The notes beneath the pieces are model-generated. The model was not told the DNA's origin. It did not search any database and saw only the letters and a program-made list of their open reading frames with translations. Shown piece after piece: positions 17,935 through 27,045 of a stretch of DNA of 64,000 nt. Position numbers and translations under genes: made by a program. The stretch comes from CAZUZS01 sp964624795 (GTDB taxonomy: Bacteria > Calditrichota > Calditrichia > RBG-13-44-9), in NCBI GenBank assembly GCA_964624795.1, contig CAZUZS010000008.1, forward strand, positions 1 to 64,000. Direction: 5' to 3'. The first letter of the stretch is position 1, and every line of letters starts with the position of its first letter.

Positions 17935-18306
17935 TCAAGGCAAAATTATTGAGAAAGTTCTTTCGAATTCGTCCAGTTTGTCAGATAAGCCCTTCGTCTC
18001 CATCGTGGTAAAATTCCTGAACATATCCATCTTCTTCAATGCAGCAAGGGTAATTTCACGGTTGTATTCCCTTACAAGCTTCGCCTTTTCCGCGCAGAGA
18101 TGGCTCAACTGTTGACGCTTGAACTGAACCATCCTGTTGAAGAGATGGATTTGCAGACGCACAGATAGACTTCCCCGCCTGGCAAAAATCAAAGCGATTC
18201 TCTCCGCCTGCAATTCGGCGCGGTTTTCACCGGAATCGGGATTTTCGTCAATCCCGAGCAAATCTCCGGTTTCGAAATTTATCAAAATATTCCGCAGCCG
18301 TGTCAA
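17935..18306 (-). CDS. doubtful small hypothetical protein
   Basis: This 123-codon frame begins with TTG and has no clear ribosome-binding site. Its translation is charged and helix-prone: a basic middle (around RRGSLSVRLQIHLF and FKRQQLSHL), then Glu/Lys-rich helices. It has no signal peptide or membrane span. Composition looks more protein-like than other frames in this gap, and nothing else occupies the region. I do not recognise it. It could be a real small gene, a decayed remnant, or chance. Confidence 0.35.
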   Translation of the reverse strand: MTRLRNILINFETGDLLGIDENPDSGENRAELQAERIALIFARRGSLSVRLQIHLFNRMVQFKRQQLSHLCAEKAKLVREYNREITLAALKKMDMFRNFTTMETKGLSDKLDEFERTFSIILP

Positions 18307-18323
18307 GCGCTGAACGCCTTACC

Positions 18324-18564
18324 GGAGTGATGGAATAATGGAGTGATGACAAGGCAAAAGGAGAAAGTGAGATGCGGGAAGGGAGAACGGAGACGGGAGA
18401 CCGGAAACCGGAGGAATGAGATCCCAAGCGGGGATACTTTTACCAGTGACGAGCATTCGCAAATAATTCCCCAAAAGTTATTTCATATAACGCGCAACGG
18501 ACAACAGACAATTTATCAGCCATTTCCACGCCCCCCCCGTCACTCCATCTCTCTCCAATACTCC
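18324..18564. repeat. inverted-repeat element enclosing a purine tract
   Basis: The left arm (18324-18348, GGAGTGATGG then AATGGAGTGATG) is roughly complementary to the right arm (18541-18564, CACTCCATC then CCAATACTCC). Between them, 18340-18422 is strongly purine-biased on the plus strand. A short related sequence (CACTCCATTAATTCCAACAC) occurs at 49908-49927. Confidence 0.55.
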
Positions 18565-18599
18565 GCCAGTGATCCGTCACGGACAGATTTTCGATTGCC

Positions 18600-18631
18600 T
18601 TGATTTTACAAGCAGATAACCGCTATATTTT
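18600..18631 (+). promoter_or_regulatory. candidate Bacteroidota-type promoter
   Basis: TTG (18600-18602) is followed after 21 bases by TATATTTT (18624-18631), the same layout as before carA. The start codon of the phosphatase gene is about 24 bases downstream. Confidence 0.35.
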
Positions 18632-18654
18632 ACGCTAATTCAGGGGAGGCATTG

Positions 18655-20604
18655 TTGAGAACCCGGCCATATTTTAAAAAATTGCTTAGAGTCGGCATAA
18701 CCAGTTTTATATTCGTTCTGCTTTTTCTGGTTTGCTATTGGGCGCTTAATGAATTAGCCGGAATCCATCACCCCGCCTTAGCCGTTTTCATCACCCTGAT
18801 GCTGGCCATCTATTTTTACGACCCGGTTGCCTGGGCGGTGCGGGGCCTCATCGACAGAGCCTTTTACCGGAATATCTTCCACATCAACCAGTCCCTGAAC
18901 CGCTTCAATCTTGATTTGAATTCAACCCTTGACCAGCAGCTTCTTCTGGAAAAATTTGTGTCCTTCCTTGAAAATACTTTTTCCAAAGATATTTGGGCTT
19001 TTTATTTTTGCTGGGGAAAGGATTTTGAGTTGTGGGCGCAAAATGAGACCGAGGATGCGCTCCCAAAACTAATTAGCCTTCCGAAGCCGGAAAAGCTGAA
19101 TAAATATTTTAAGGACGAAATTGACTTTTTCTCGCTTCATAAAATCCGCCAAAAGCATTCCGCCCTGGCAAAATCCTTTAAAAATTTTCCGTCCGATCAT
19201 GAAAAATACTATTTCTTCTTCCCCCTGAAAAGCTACAAGGGCTACGTGGGATTCTTGCTGTTTCAACGAAAATTCAATTATTACCTGCATTTCTGGGAGC
19301 TGAAGAAACTGCTGGTCAGAATTTTGAAGAAGACCGCCGATGTCCTGGAAAATGCCCAGCTTTATTCGGAAGTGAGACGCAAATCCCTGCAAAACAATCT
19401 GCTGCTGGACATCGGGAAAAAGATATCGGCCAGCCTGGACCTGAACGAAGTGCTGGAAACCATCATGGATTCCATCAGTCCACTGGTAAGCTATGATGCA
19501 GCGGGCATTTTCCTGATCGACAAGGAGAATAGAATCCTGCGCCAAATGGTTACCCGCGGATACGACAAGAGCCTGCTGGACAAGCTGTCGCTAAAACTGA
19601 ATCGTGGAATCTACGGTTGGGTTATTCGCAATAAAAAACCAAGCATCATTAATGATGTTTTGCGGGATCCGAATTATTACTCGGTGCGCGAGACCACCAG
19701 TTCCCAACTTACCCTGCCACTCCTTAATGGAGACGATGTACGGGGCGTAATGGCGCTGGAGAGCGACCGGATTAACCATTTTACGCCGGCCGACCTGGAG
19801 CTGCTAATGACATTCGCCAGCCAGGCGGTAATTGCCATCGAGAACGCGCAGCTTTTTGAAGAATCAATGCAAAAGAGGCGTCTGGAAAGCGAGCTGGTGG
19901 TGGCTTCCAAGGTCCAGAAAGCGCTGCTCCCGGAGCGTCCGCCGAACTTTCCGGGTCTAAAGATCAGCGCATGCAATATTCCGTCCCGCATCGTGGGCGG
20001 CGATTTTTATGATGTCTTCAAGATCGGCGATTCCAAACTGGGTGTCGCGATCGGCGATGTTTCCGGCAAAGGCGCTCCCGCCTCCATTTTGATGGCGATG
20101 CTGTATGCCGGGTTTAAAAGCCTGCTGAAAGAGATTTTCCCGGTAGTTGAGGTGGTTGCACGCCTTAACAATCTGCTAACCGAGACCACCGCTGAGGGCT
20201 ATTTCGCCACTTTCTTTTTTGGAATTATCGATAAAGAGAAGCATAATTTTACCTTTACCAATGCGGGGCATAACGCACCTATTCTGCTTCGAAAAGACGG
20301 CACCGTAGAACGATTGGAGACCGGCGGAATTGTGCTGGGATTTTTAAACAACCAGGATTACCGGCAGGAAGTCGTGCACCTGGCTACCGGCGACCAGTTG
20401 TTTTTCTTCACCGACGGGATAACTGAAGTGAAGAATTCACGGGATGAGGAGTTCGGGGACGACAGGTTGATCGAGTTCCTGCGCAAAAATTCAGACAAGA
20501 AGCCAAAGGAAACGCAGGCGTTACTATTGGACGAAATCAAAAAATTCAGCGCACGCAAAGATTATGCAGACGATGTAACGCTGATTATCGTTAAAGTGGA
20601 ATAG
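18655..20604 (+). CDS. membrane-anchored GAF-SpoIIE (PP2C-type) serine phosphatase
   Basis: Two adjacent TTG codons can start this gene. TTG 18655 is preferred because GGGGAGG (18643-18649) lies five bases before it and only two before TTG 18652. The protein (about 649 residues) has two membrane helices (about 12-32 and 40-60). A long helical sensor region follows, then a GAF domain (about 245-405). A coiled linker leads to the SpoIIE/PP2C phosphatase domain (about 425-648). Catalytic metal motifs are clear: GGDFYDVF, IGDVSGKG, TNAGHNAP, FFTDGITE and YADDVTL. Relatives dephosphorylate anti-sigma-factor antagonists in partner-switching systems, but no such partner is visible here. The PAP2 gene follows 49 bases later. 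Confidence 0.92.
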   Translation: MRTRPYFKKLLRVGITSFIFVLLFLVCYWALNELAGIHHPALAVFITLMLAIYFYDPVAWAVRGLIDRAFYRNIFHINQSLNRFNLDLNSTLDQQLLLEKFVSFLENTFSKDIWAFYFCWGKDFELWAQNETEDALPKLISLPKPEKLNKYFKDEIDFFSLHKIRQKHSALAKSFKNFPSDHEKYYFFFPLKSYKGYVGFLLFQRKFNYYLHFWELKKLLVRILKKTADVLENAQLYSEVRRKSLQNNLLLDIGKKISASLDLNEVLETIMDSISPLVSYDAAGIFLIDKENRILRQMVTRGYDKSLLDKLSLKLNRGIYGWVIRNKKPSIINDVLRDPNYYSVRETTSSQLTLPLLNGDDVRGVMALESDRINHFTPADLELLMTFASQAVIAIENAQLFEESMQKRRLESELVVASKVQKALLPERPPNFPGLKISACNIPSRIVGGDFYDVFKIGDSKLGVAIGDVSGKGAPASILMAMLYAGFKSLLKEIFPVVEVVARLNNLLTETTAEGYFATFFFGIIDKEKHNFTFTNAGHNAPILLRKDGTVERLETGGIVLGFLNNQDYRQEVVHLATGDQLFFFTDGITEVKNSRDEEFGDDRLIEFLRKNSDKKPKETQALLLDEIKKFSARKDYADDVTLIIVKVE

Positions 20605-20653
20605 CTCGAATTTACCAGAAGAAAAAACAGACCGGGGTGCGGGGAAGAAAACG

Positions 20654-21622
20654 GTGAACACAGACGGAAAAAATAGGATGAGCAGCTTTCAATCGACGAT
20701 CATCGAACGCTGGCGAAATTTCAAACTTTTTGATAAAAACCTGATCGTCTATTGGTTTTTGCTGATCTTGCTGATACTCATTTTCAGAGACAACTTGAGA
20801 GACTGGATATTTCCGGTTGCGCTGCATCTTGTGCTCATCGGCCTTATGTTTGTTGTATTACCCTGGCTGGACGGAATGCGGCATCCTGTCTGGCGGTTTA
20901 TAAGATCCTGGTATATTGTGATGGCGCTTCCCTTTTTGTATTCCGATGTGGGGCCATTGCTGCACCTTATTCATTCCGGAGAATTTGATCCTGTAATATT
21001 GAGTATCGACAAGTTCCTGTTTGGGGAATTGCCAAATATCTGGGTGCAGCAATTTGTCCGTCCCGTTCTTACCGAGATCATGCAGATTTCTTACGCCATT
21101 TACTGGATCACCATTCCATTAGGGGGAGCCATTTTCTATTTCAGCCGCCAAGAGCGGCTCTACGAGCAATTGCTCCATTATGTCACTTTTACCTTTTTCT
21201 TTTCTTATATGATTTTTGTGCTTTTCCCGGTAGCCGGTCCGCGTTTCTACCTTGCCGACCAGATACACGCCTCATATAAGGCACTGTTTTTCGGTAACTA
21301 CCTGCGGCATTTCGTGGGTGAAGTAGCTTTCAGAGGTGGTGCATTTCCCAGCTCACACGTGGGTGTTGCGGTTGTGATCCTGGTTTTCATGTGGCGTTTC
21401 AGGCGCAAGTTGGCAGTATTGGTATTTTTGCCGATGGTGGTCGCACTCTCCCTGGCAACGGTATATGGACAATACCACTATTTTACAGATGTGGTTGCCG
21501 GACTGCTGATGGGCCTTGCCATCGGTTTATGGGGAACGCGCCGCACTGCGATACTGCTTAACATCCCGCCGGACGCTTCCGCCCAAAATGTGAGGGAGCC
21601 GGTTTCCCCGATAAATGGTTGA
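20654..21622 (+). CDS. PAP2-superfamily membrane phosphatase (Aur1/PAP2_3-like)
   Basis: This 322-residue integral membrane protein has about six spans. Its PAP2 catalytic motifs are near the C-terminus: GPRFYL (about 196), FPSSHVG (about 231, with the catalytic His) and YGQYHYFTDVVAG (about 275, with the second His and Asp). Spacing and the GPRFYL wording resemble the PAP2_3 group that includes inositol-phosphorylceramide synthases, so a lipid head-group transferase is as likely as a plain phosphatidate phosphatase. The start is GTG 20654, with GGGGA eight bases before it; ATG 20678 is an alternative. It follows the SpoIIE gene closely. Confidence 0.85.
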   Translation: MNTDGKNRMSSFQSTIIERWRNFKLFDKNLIVYWFLLILLILIFRDNLRDWIFPVALHLVLIGLMFVVLPWLDGMRHPVWRFIRSWYIVMALPFLYSDVGPLLHLIHSGEFDPVILSIDKFLFGELPNIWVQQFVRPVLTEIMQISYAIYWITIPLGGAIFYFSRQERLYEQLLHYVTFTFFFSYMIFVLFPVAGPRFYLADQIHASYKALFFGNYLRHFVGEVAFRGGAFPSSHVGVAVVILVFMWRFRRKLAVLVFLPMVVALSLATVYGQYHYFTDVVAGLLMGLAIGLWGTRRTAILLNIPPDASAQNVREPVSPING

Positions 21623-21757
21623 TACTTGAGGCGACCACAATTCTTCCGCAATCTTCCAATTCCGCACTACCACCGCAAGCAGCATTCTTGAATATTTGGT
21701 TGAAATGAAGTAAATTAAGGCAATGCAGCAGCCGATTACACAAGAGGATGATCAGTA

Positions 21758-22756
21758 ATGACCTTGGAACGAACAGTCCATCAGATCAAAATTGCGGGAT
21801 TATTGATCCTCTCCGTGATCGTCGGCGGAACTTTAGGCTATATGATCATTGAAGGGTGGAATTTTTTTGACGCCCTTTATATGACCATTATTTCCATCAC
21901 CACCACCGGCTACGAAGAAGTTCATCCGCTCAGCAAAATCGGCCGGATATTTACCTTGCTGGTACTTATCACCGGCGTCGTAGCACTTGCTTATGCCGGT
22001 GGCCGCATTGCCCAATTTTTCATCGAGTTTTATGTTTTCAGGAGACGGCGTATGGCAAAAAAATTGCGATCCTTGCGGGATCACTATATCATCTGCGGAT
22101 TCGGCCGAATGGGGAAGAAAATTTGCGCCGAGCTTGCCGAACATCCGGCTTCTTTTGCGGTGATCGAAAAGAACCCTGAGGAGATCGAAAAGCTGAAAGA
22201 GCTTGATTATGCATACGTAGAGGGTGACGCCACCGATGACGACACATTGCAGCAGGCCAGTATAATGCACGCCAAAGGCCTGGTTGCGGTGCTGCCAACC
22301 GAAGCCGAGAATGTTTTCACCACGCTTTCGGCCAGGGTTCTGAATTCCAATATATTTATCGTTTCCCGGGCGGTGGAGGAGGAAACCGAATCCAAACTGA
22401 TCAAGGCCGGCGCCAACCGGGTAGTGAAGCCTTATGAAATCGGGGGGCATCGCATGACCCAGGTACTGCTGCGTCCAAGCGTGGTGGATTTCATCGACAT
22501 TATCGCCCGCGAAAAACGCATTGATCTTCAGATAGAGGAGATCGAAGTCTCGGCAGGCTCGTCACTGGTTGGGAAGACTTTGGCCGAATCGCCCATCCGC
22601 ACCCAACTCAACATCATTATTGTTGCTATCTTTCTATCGGACGGAAATGTTACTTATAATCCGCAGTCCAACGCGGTGATTCATGAAGGCAATAAATTGA
22701 TTGTGATTGGAGAGGAAAATAATATTAAGCAACTGATGCAAATGGCAAAGGGGTAG
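21758..22756 (+). CDS. two-span ion channel with cytosolic RCK (TrkA-N/TrkA-C) domains
   Basis: The 332-residue protein carries two membrane helices (12-32 and about 64-88) around a pore loop, followed by a TrkA-N NAD-binding domain (GFGRMG at 114-119) and a TrkA-C domain (about 250-332). The layout is that of MthK-type potassium channels gated by a ligand ring. The pore filter reads T48-T-T-G-Y-E-E54 where classic K+ channels have TVGYGD: the first Gly and Tyr are kept but the second Gly is Glu. Ion selectivity is therefore uncertain. The start is supported by AGAGGA nine bases upstream. It ends 68 bases before the convergent glycosyltransferase gene. Confidence 0.88.
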   Translation: MTLERTVHQIKIAGLLILSVIVGGTLGYMIIEGWNFFDALYMTIISITTTGYEEVHPLSKIGRIFTLLVLITGVVALAYAGGRIAQFFIEFYVFRRRRMAKKLRSLRDHYIICGFGRMGKKICAELAEHPASFAVIEKNPEEIEKLKELDYAYVEGDATDDDTLQQASIMHAKGLVAVLPTEAENVFTTLSARVLNSNIFIVSRAVEEETESKLIKAGANRVVKPYEIGGHRMTQVLLRPSVVDFIDIIAREKRIDLQIEEIEVSAGSSLVGKTLAESPIRTQLNIIIVAIFLSDGNVTYNPQSNAVIHEGNKLIVIGEENNIKQLMQMAKG

Positions 22757-22824
22757 GTTCCTGGTCATGGCGCTTCCCTCTGATTTATTAAAAGTTAACC
22801 ATCAGGTCGAATCGCCAGATAAAA

Positions 22825-24147
22825 TCAGTTTCTATTCATGGTAATTATTTTATCAAACACACCGCTCAGTTTCTCCGTTAACGCCCGACGGCTGAATTGA
22901 CGGGTGTATTCGCGGTTGTCAAAGAACAATTCACCCTTTTTCCACTTTTTCAGGGATTGCCGCAAGTATTCCAGCAATCCGTTCTCATCCTCGTAATCGA
23001 CCACCCGGCTGCCGTCAACAGCTTTCACCATTGAGCTGGCATCGCTTTCCGGCGGCCCGATAACCAGGACCGGCCGGTTCGCCCCCAGGTATTCAAAGAA
23101 CTTCCCGGTGACAATTCCCATATTATTCTTCACCCGGGGAATCACCATCAGCAATAGATCGGCGTTTGCCATGACTGGCAGAATTTCCCGATGCGGCCTG
23201 AACGGCTGAAACTCTACATATTCTCCCAAATTCATCTCTTCCACTTGTGCCTGAATTTCCGGGTGGGTGCGCCCTACGAGGTGCGCCCGGATGATATTCC
23301 GGTATTCCGGGTTATCTTCCATGATCAGTTTCAGAACCTTCCATAAAACCACCGGATTTTGGTGATCCTGCATATTGCCAGTGTGCACGATGTCAAATGT
23401 TGGACGGGGCGCATATTGTCGATTCTCAAAATCATCCTCATCGAAACCGTTGGGCAGCACCAGCGATTTGCCGGCAATGTCGGATTCGGATTTTTCGTCG
23501 AACATACGAACCAGGTCCCGGCTGACGGTAGTAATAAAATCGCACTGTTCCAGAACGCGGCGCTCGTATCGCCTGTCCAGGCGGACCGCTATTTTCCACC
23601 GCTTGATAAATTCGTAGTAGCGAATATCCGTCCACGGATCCCGAAGGTCGGCAATCCAGTGGATCCCGGTTTTCTTCTTCAGCTTAGTCCCGATCAGTTG
23701 GGAAGAATGTGGGGGAGACGAAATGAAAATCAGATCGATTTTTTCCTTGTCAATGATTTCCAGGGCGGTCTTTGTGGCAAACGGAATCCATCCAATTCTG
23801 GCATCCGGCACAAAGAGGTTGGCGCGAACCGTCGATGCCAGCTTCTCCTTCAGACCCTTCTTGCGATGTGTCAGGAAGCCGACCGGGATGGATTCCTTTT
23901 GCGCTTTGCCGGTGAATTTCTTGTAGAGTACAAACGGCTCCCAATTGGCAGCGCGGTAAATTGTTACATCCGGCGGCACTTCAGCGTCAAGCGTGAGATC
24001 GATGTAGGGAAATTCCCCATTCTTTGCTGTCAGAATTACCGGCTGCCAGCTGTATTGTGAGAGATACTTGACAAATTTCACCACCCGCAACGCACCCGGT
24101 CCACCGGCCGGCGGCCAGTAGTAGGAAATAATCAGAACTTTTTTCAT
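22825..24147 (-). CDS. GT4-like glycosyltransferase
   Basis: The best start is the ATG at 24147, which overlaps the upstream YfhO stop as ATGA. The longer TTG/GTG-type start would add only ten basic residues. The protein (about 440 residues) has the GT-B fold. The N-terminal domain begins VLIISYYWPPAGGPGALR, the usual opening of GT4 enzymes that bind an acceptor through a Gly-rich loop. The C-terminal nucleotide-sugar domain has FDIVHTGN near 260 and KFFEYLGANRPVLVIG near 365-380, containing the donor-binding Glu. It probably adds a sugar to a surface glycan; donor and acceptor are unknown. Translational coupling to the YfhO gene suggests a shared role. Confidence 0.88.
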   Translation of the reverse strand: MKKVLIISYYWPPAGGPGALRVVKFVKYLSQYSWQPVILTAKNGEFPYIDLTLDAEVPPDVTIYRAANWEPFVLYKKFTGKAQKESIPVGFLTHRKKGLKEKLASTVRANLFVPDARIGWIPFATKTALEIIDKEKIDLIFISSPPHSSQLIGTKLKKKTGIHWIADLRDPWTDIRYYEFIKRWKIAVRLDRRYERRVLEQCDFITTVSRDLVRMFDEKSESDIAGKSLVLPNGFDEDDFENRQYAPRPTFDIVHTGNMQDHQNPVVLWKVLKLIMEDNPEYRNIIRAHLVGRTHPEIQAQVEEMNLGEYVEFQPFRPHREILPVMANADLLLMVIPRVKNNMGIVTGKFFEYLGANRPVLVIGPPESDASSMVKAVDGSRVVDYEDENGLLEYLRQSLKKWKKGELFFDNREYTRQFSRRALTEKLSGVFDKIITMNRN

Positions 24148-26678
24148 TTCCCGCCGGATTGCCTTTTCTCGAACCATGCCATTATTGTCTTACCATATTC
24201 CAAATATAAAAAAAGCAGAATAAGCAGATAGGTTGCCAGCAGGCTCACCAGCGAAATCCTAAGACCGGCATAATACGATTCGGGATGAAATCTGAATTCC
24301 AGCGTATGATTTCCTGCCGGTACCATCACGGAACGAAGCAGATGATCGGTTTTGTAAATTTCCGTCTCAGTCGAGCTATCCAGAAAAGCTTTCCATCCCC
24401 GTGGATAGTAGGTTTCGGACAGAACAAGCAATGCCGGTTTATCGCTGAAAACATCCAGCTTTATATTATCGAGCGCCCAAGAGGTGATTCTCACAGTCGC
24501 ACTGTCCGGCGCCTGGATTTGACCGACTGGCTGTTTTTCCAGAATCGCCATTTCGGACGGGTTGAATTCCGTTGTGTTGATAAATTTCAATCTTTCCGGG
24601 CCATCTGCAATGATGCGGAACGTCTTCACAAAAAAGGCTCTCGGCAGCGGAGCGGTATTTTCATAAGCGAAGAGATTATTATTTTCATCCGCCACAATCG
24701 GCCGCAGATGCGGAGAAGAAAGCTGTTGATTCACGACCAGGTACTTCACATTCATCATGTCAATCACATTCCAGTTGAGTGAATTAGGTCCACCCACCTT
24801 CACATAAAGATTGTTTTCCACAATTTCCTGTATGGTTTCCAGCTTGGCCGGTGAATAGCCACCCAGTGATTGAAAATAGTAACTCCAGTGGGTATCCTGG
24901 AAAAGTCGACCGACCGGGAATACCCGAAACAGCGACTTGTCTTTGAGTATCGCCTGGTCTGCTGCATTGGGCCGATACTGTTGTTGTTCAGCGGCTTTAA
25001 TGTCAATGAATTTGCCGGCTACATAGTTGTTATCGAGCAAAAACAGGTCGAAGCCTATAATAACTATCAGGAAAACCGGCAGGTAGGCGGCTTTCAGCCA
25101 CTTCTGCTGCACCATGAAAACGGCGGCAATCCCCAAGATAAAAAACAGCAGGCTGCGCAGCGTGGAATCCCGCAGCATTTCCAAGCGCACCTTCTTTAAT
25201 TCGGTTACCACCTGTGCCCCATAACGCTGCACTTCTCCGGCATGCGTCAACGAGAAAGAGGAGCCAAAAATGAGCGGGATAAGAAGAATCGCACCGAAGA
25301 TGCCGGACAACGTGTAAAACCTGTTTCTGATTTCCGACCGGGAAAGATCCGCGCTTAATAAAAAGTTCAGTCCGAAAGCTGCCAGCAATGCGGTGTTAAA
25401 CATAACCAGGGTCAGGATCATCATGGGAACGCGGAATTTGTCGAAATAAGGCACATAGTAAAAAAACAGCCGGTAAAGCACTGCAAAATTTTTACCCAAT
25501 GACATGAGAAGAATAAGGATGGTCAGAAACGTGAGCGATTTTACCTCCCAGCGGTGCCACAGAAAAAGGATAGCGACAAATGCCAGGAACACGAGGAAGA
25601 CGCTCAAATATTCGTACGATTGGGTAAATGGCATGGTGCCCCAATAGGTGGGCAGTTCCCGCCCTTTCCAGGCCGGGACAGCGTTGCCGGTATAGCGCTC
25701 GTTGGAAGTGCCGCCGTGAAATTGGGGAATGATGAGATTCCACCATTCGGAGACCGAATAAGACCAGTTGGTGGCGTAATCGAAGCCAACGCCCTTTTTC
25801 TCCTGTTCCGCCTGCGGCGTTTCTTCCAGCGAAATCGCATGCCCGCCGCGGGTTGAGTAAGGGGCGTACTCCTTTATCGACAACAGGTTTTGTGACACAA
25901 TCAACAGGGTTAGAATGACCGCTCCTACTGATAGCCCGGCTACTTTCCCAACCGCACCCCAGTTCTTTTCTTTCAACAAATGATACAAGGGCGGTATTCC
26001 CATAAACAGCACCAGCATGAGCGTGTAAAACATGATCTGGTAATGCTGGGTGCGGAATTGCAACGCCAGCGCCAGCGCAAAAAGCAATCCCGATAAAACG
26101 CTGCGTTTCTTAAGAAGGTAGAGGGCGGTGAGCAGAACATAAGGCATCCACATCAAAGCCCGGAATTTGGCAAAATGCCCGACAATGATGAGCGCCTGGA
26201 AATGTGGCATCAGAATGAAGGCCAGCGAAGCAAGCATTCCGACTGCTGCCGAGAGTCCCAGGAACTTGGCCAGTAGAAACATGCCGAGCGCCCCGGCGAG
26301 GAAAAACCACAAACGCCAGTCGCCAAGAAAACTGAGATGGTTTAGCAGCGTATCAACCGACCAAACTTCCGGCCCGAAACGCTGATACATAGGCATCCCG
26401 CCGAACATGTAGGGATTCCAGAGCGGTTTGTGCCCGGTTTTTTCTTCCCACATTTTTACCTGGTGCGTTTTCCCGATGCCGGAAACGATATCACTGCCGC
26501 CTGGCTCCTTCCCTTCGAAAACCAACGGTTTATAGAGAATAGCCAATACAATAAACAGCAAAACGAAAAATCCAAGAATATATTTTGGCTCTTCCAGACG
26601 ATCCAGAAAGGATTTGTCTCGCAATCCGGCTGCTCCTGTGGATTTCTTCTCTTTCGCCGATTTTTTTAGCTTTGCCAT
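24144..26678 (-). CDS. YfhO-family multi-span membrane protein
   Basis: This protein (about 844 residues from ATG 26678) starts with a Lys-rich cytosolic tail. A dozen or so membrane helices follow over residues 35-560, interrupted by a periplasmic loop with the WNPYMFGGMPMYQ motif characteristic of YfhO near 90. A C-terminal soluble lumenal-like region and one final helix (about 810-830) complete it. YfhO proteins resemble GT-C-type glycosyltransferases and are linked to glycosylation of lipoteichoic or other surface polymers. AAGGA lies five to six bases before the chosen ATG; an ATG two codons upstream is less well placed. The stop overlaps the glycosyltransferase start. Confidence 0.87.
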   Translation of the reverse strand: MAKLKKSAKEKKSTGAAGLRDKSFLDRLEEPKYILGFFVLLFIVLAILYKPLVFEGKEPGGSDIVSGIGKTHQVKMWEEKTGHKPLWNPYMFGGMPMYQRFGPEVWSVDTLLNHLSFLGDWRLWFFLAGALGMFLLAKFLGLSAAVGMLASLAFILMPHFQALIIVGHFAKFRALMWMPYVLLTALYLLKKRSVLSGLLFALALALQFRTQHYQIMFYTLMLVLFMGIPPLYHLLKEKNWGAVGKVAGLSVGAVILTLLIVSQNLLSIKEYAPYSTRGGHAISLEETPQAEQEKKGVGFDYATNWSYSVSEWWNLIIPQFHGGTSNERYTGNAVPAWKGRELPTYWGTMPFTQSYEYLSVFLVFLAFVAILFLWHRWEVKSLTFLTILILLMSLGKNFAVLYRLFFYYVPYFDKFRVPMMILTLVMFNTALLAAFGLNFLLSADLSRSEIRNRFYTLSGIFGAILLIPLIFGSSFSLTHAGEVQRYGAQVVTELKKVRLEMLRDSTLRSLLFFILGIAAVFMVQQKWLKAAYLPVFLIVIIGFDLFLLDNNYVAGKFIDIKAAEQQQYRPNAADQAILKDKSLFRVFPVGRLFQDTHWSYYFQSLGGYSPAKLETIQEIVENNLYVKVGGPNSLNWNVIDMMNVKYLVVNQQLSSPHLRPIVADENNNLFAYENTAPLPRAFFVKTFRIIADGPERLKFINTTEFNPSEMAILEKQPVGQIQAPDSATVRITSWALDNIKLDVFSDKPALLVLSETYYPRGWKAFLDSSTETEIYKTDHLLRSVMVPAGNHTLEFRFHPESYYAGLRISLVSLLATYLLILLFLYLEYGKTIMAWFEKRQSGGK

Positions 26679-27045
26679 GCCCATCCTTATCTTAATGATT
26701 TCAAGCAATTTAAGAATATCAATATAAATAAAATTTAAAAATAAATCACCGTAAAATTATTTGATCTCAGACAACCTTGCGATTTTCACAAGCTGGTAAC
26801 TGGTTCTGGATTTTTTTTGTTCGCGCTAAATTCAATTTGTTGTTTTCCGCGGGACTGCACCTTTCGCCGTTTAATGTAGAAGCTGCGGGTATTATAACTG
26901 CGTGGCTTAAAATAAAAAAGCAATCTCACACAACTCGTGTTGTAGCTACGGAAGCAAAGTCGGCACAAGTATTTCAATAATAATTTGACAGCAAGACCGG
27001 TTTTCAGTAATTTCAATCAAGTAAACCCAAAGCGAAGGAGAGATT
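26679..27045. other. divergent AT-rich intergenic region
   Basis: These 367 bases separate the YfhO gene and the cupin gene, which point away from each other. The sequence is AT-rich with no supported gene. It presumably holds both promoters. TTGACA occurs at 26986-26991, but I could not find a matching -10 box at a good distance. Confidence 0.5.

Larger units (their letters stand above)
17733..18651. other. 919-base region, one doubtful ORF and repeats
   Basis: After carB comes a short run of GCGCAT-type near-repeats (about 17755-17776). A possible minus-strand gene follows (17935-18306, listed separately), then a purine-rich tract (about 18340-18422) lying between two inverted arms (18324-18348 and 18541-18564). 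The right end carries a candidate promoter (18600-18631) and GGGGAGG (18643-18649) for the next gene. Confidence 0.6.
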
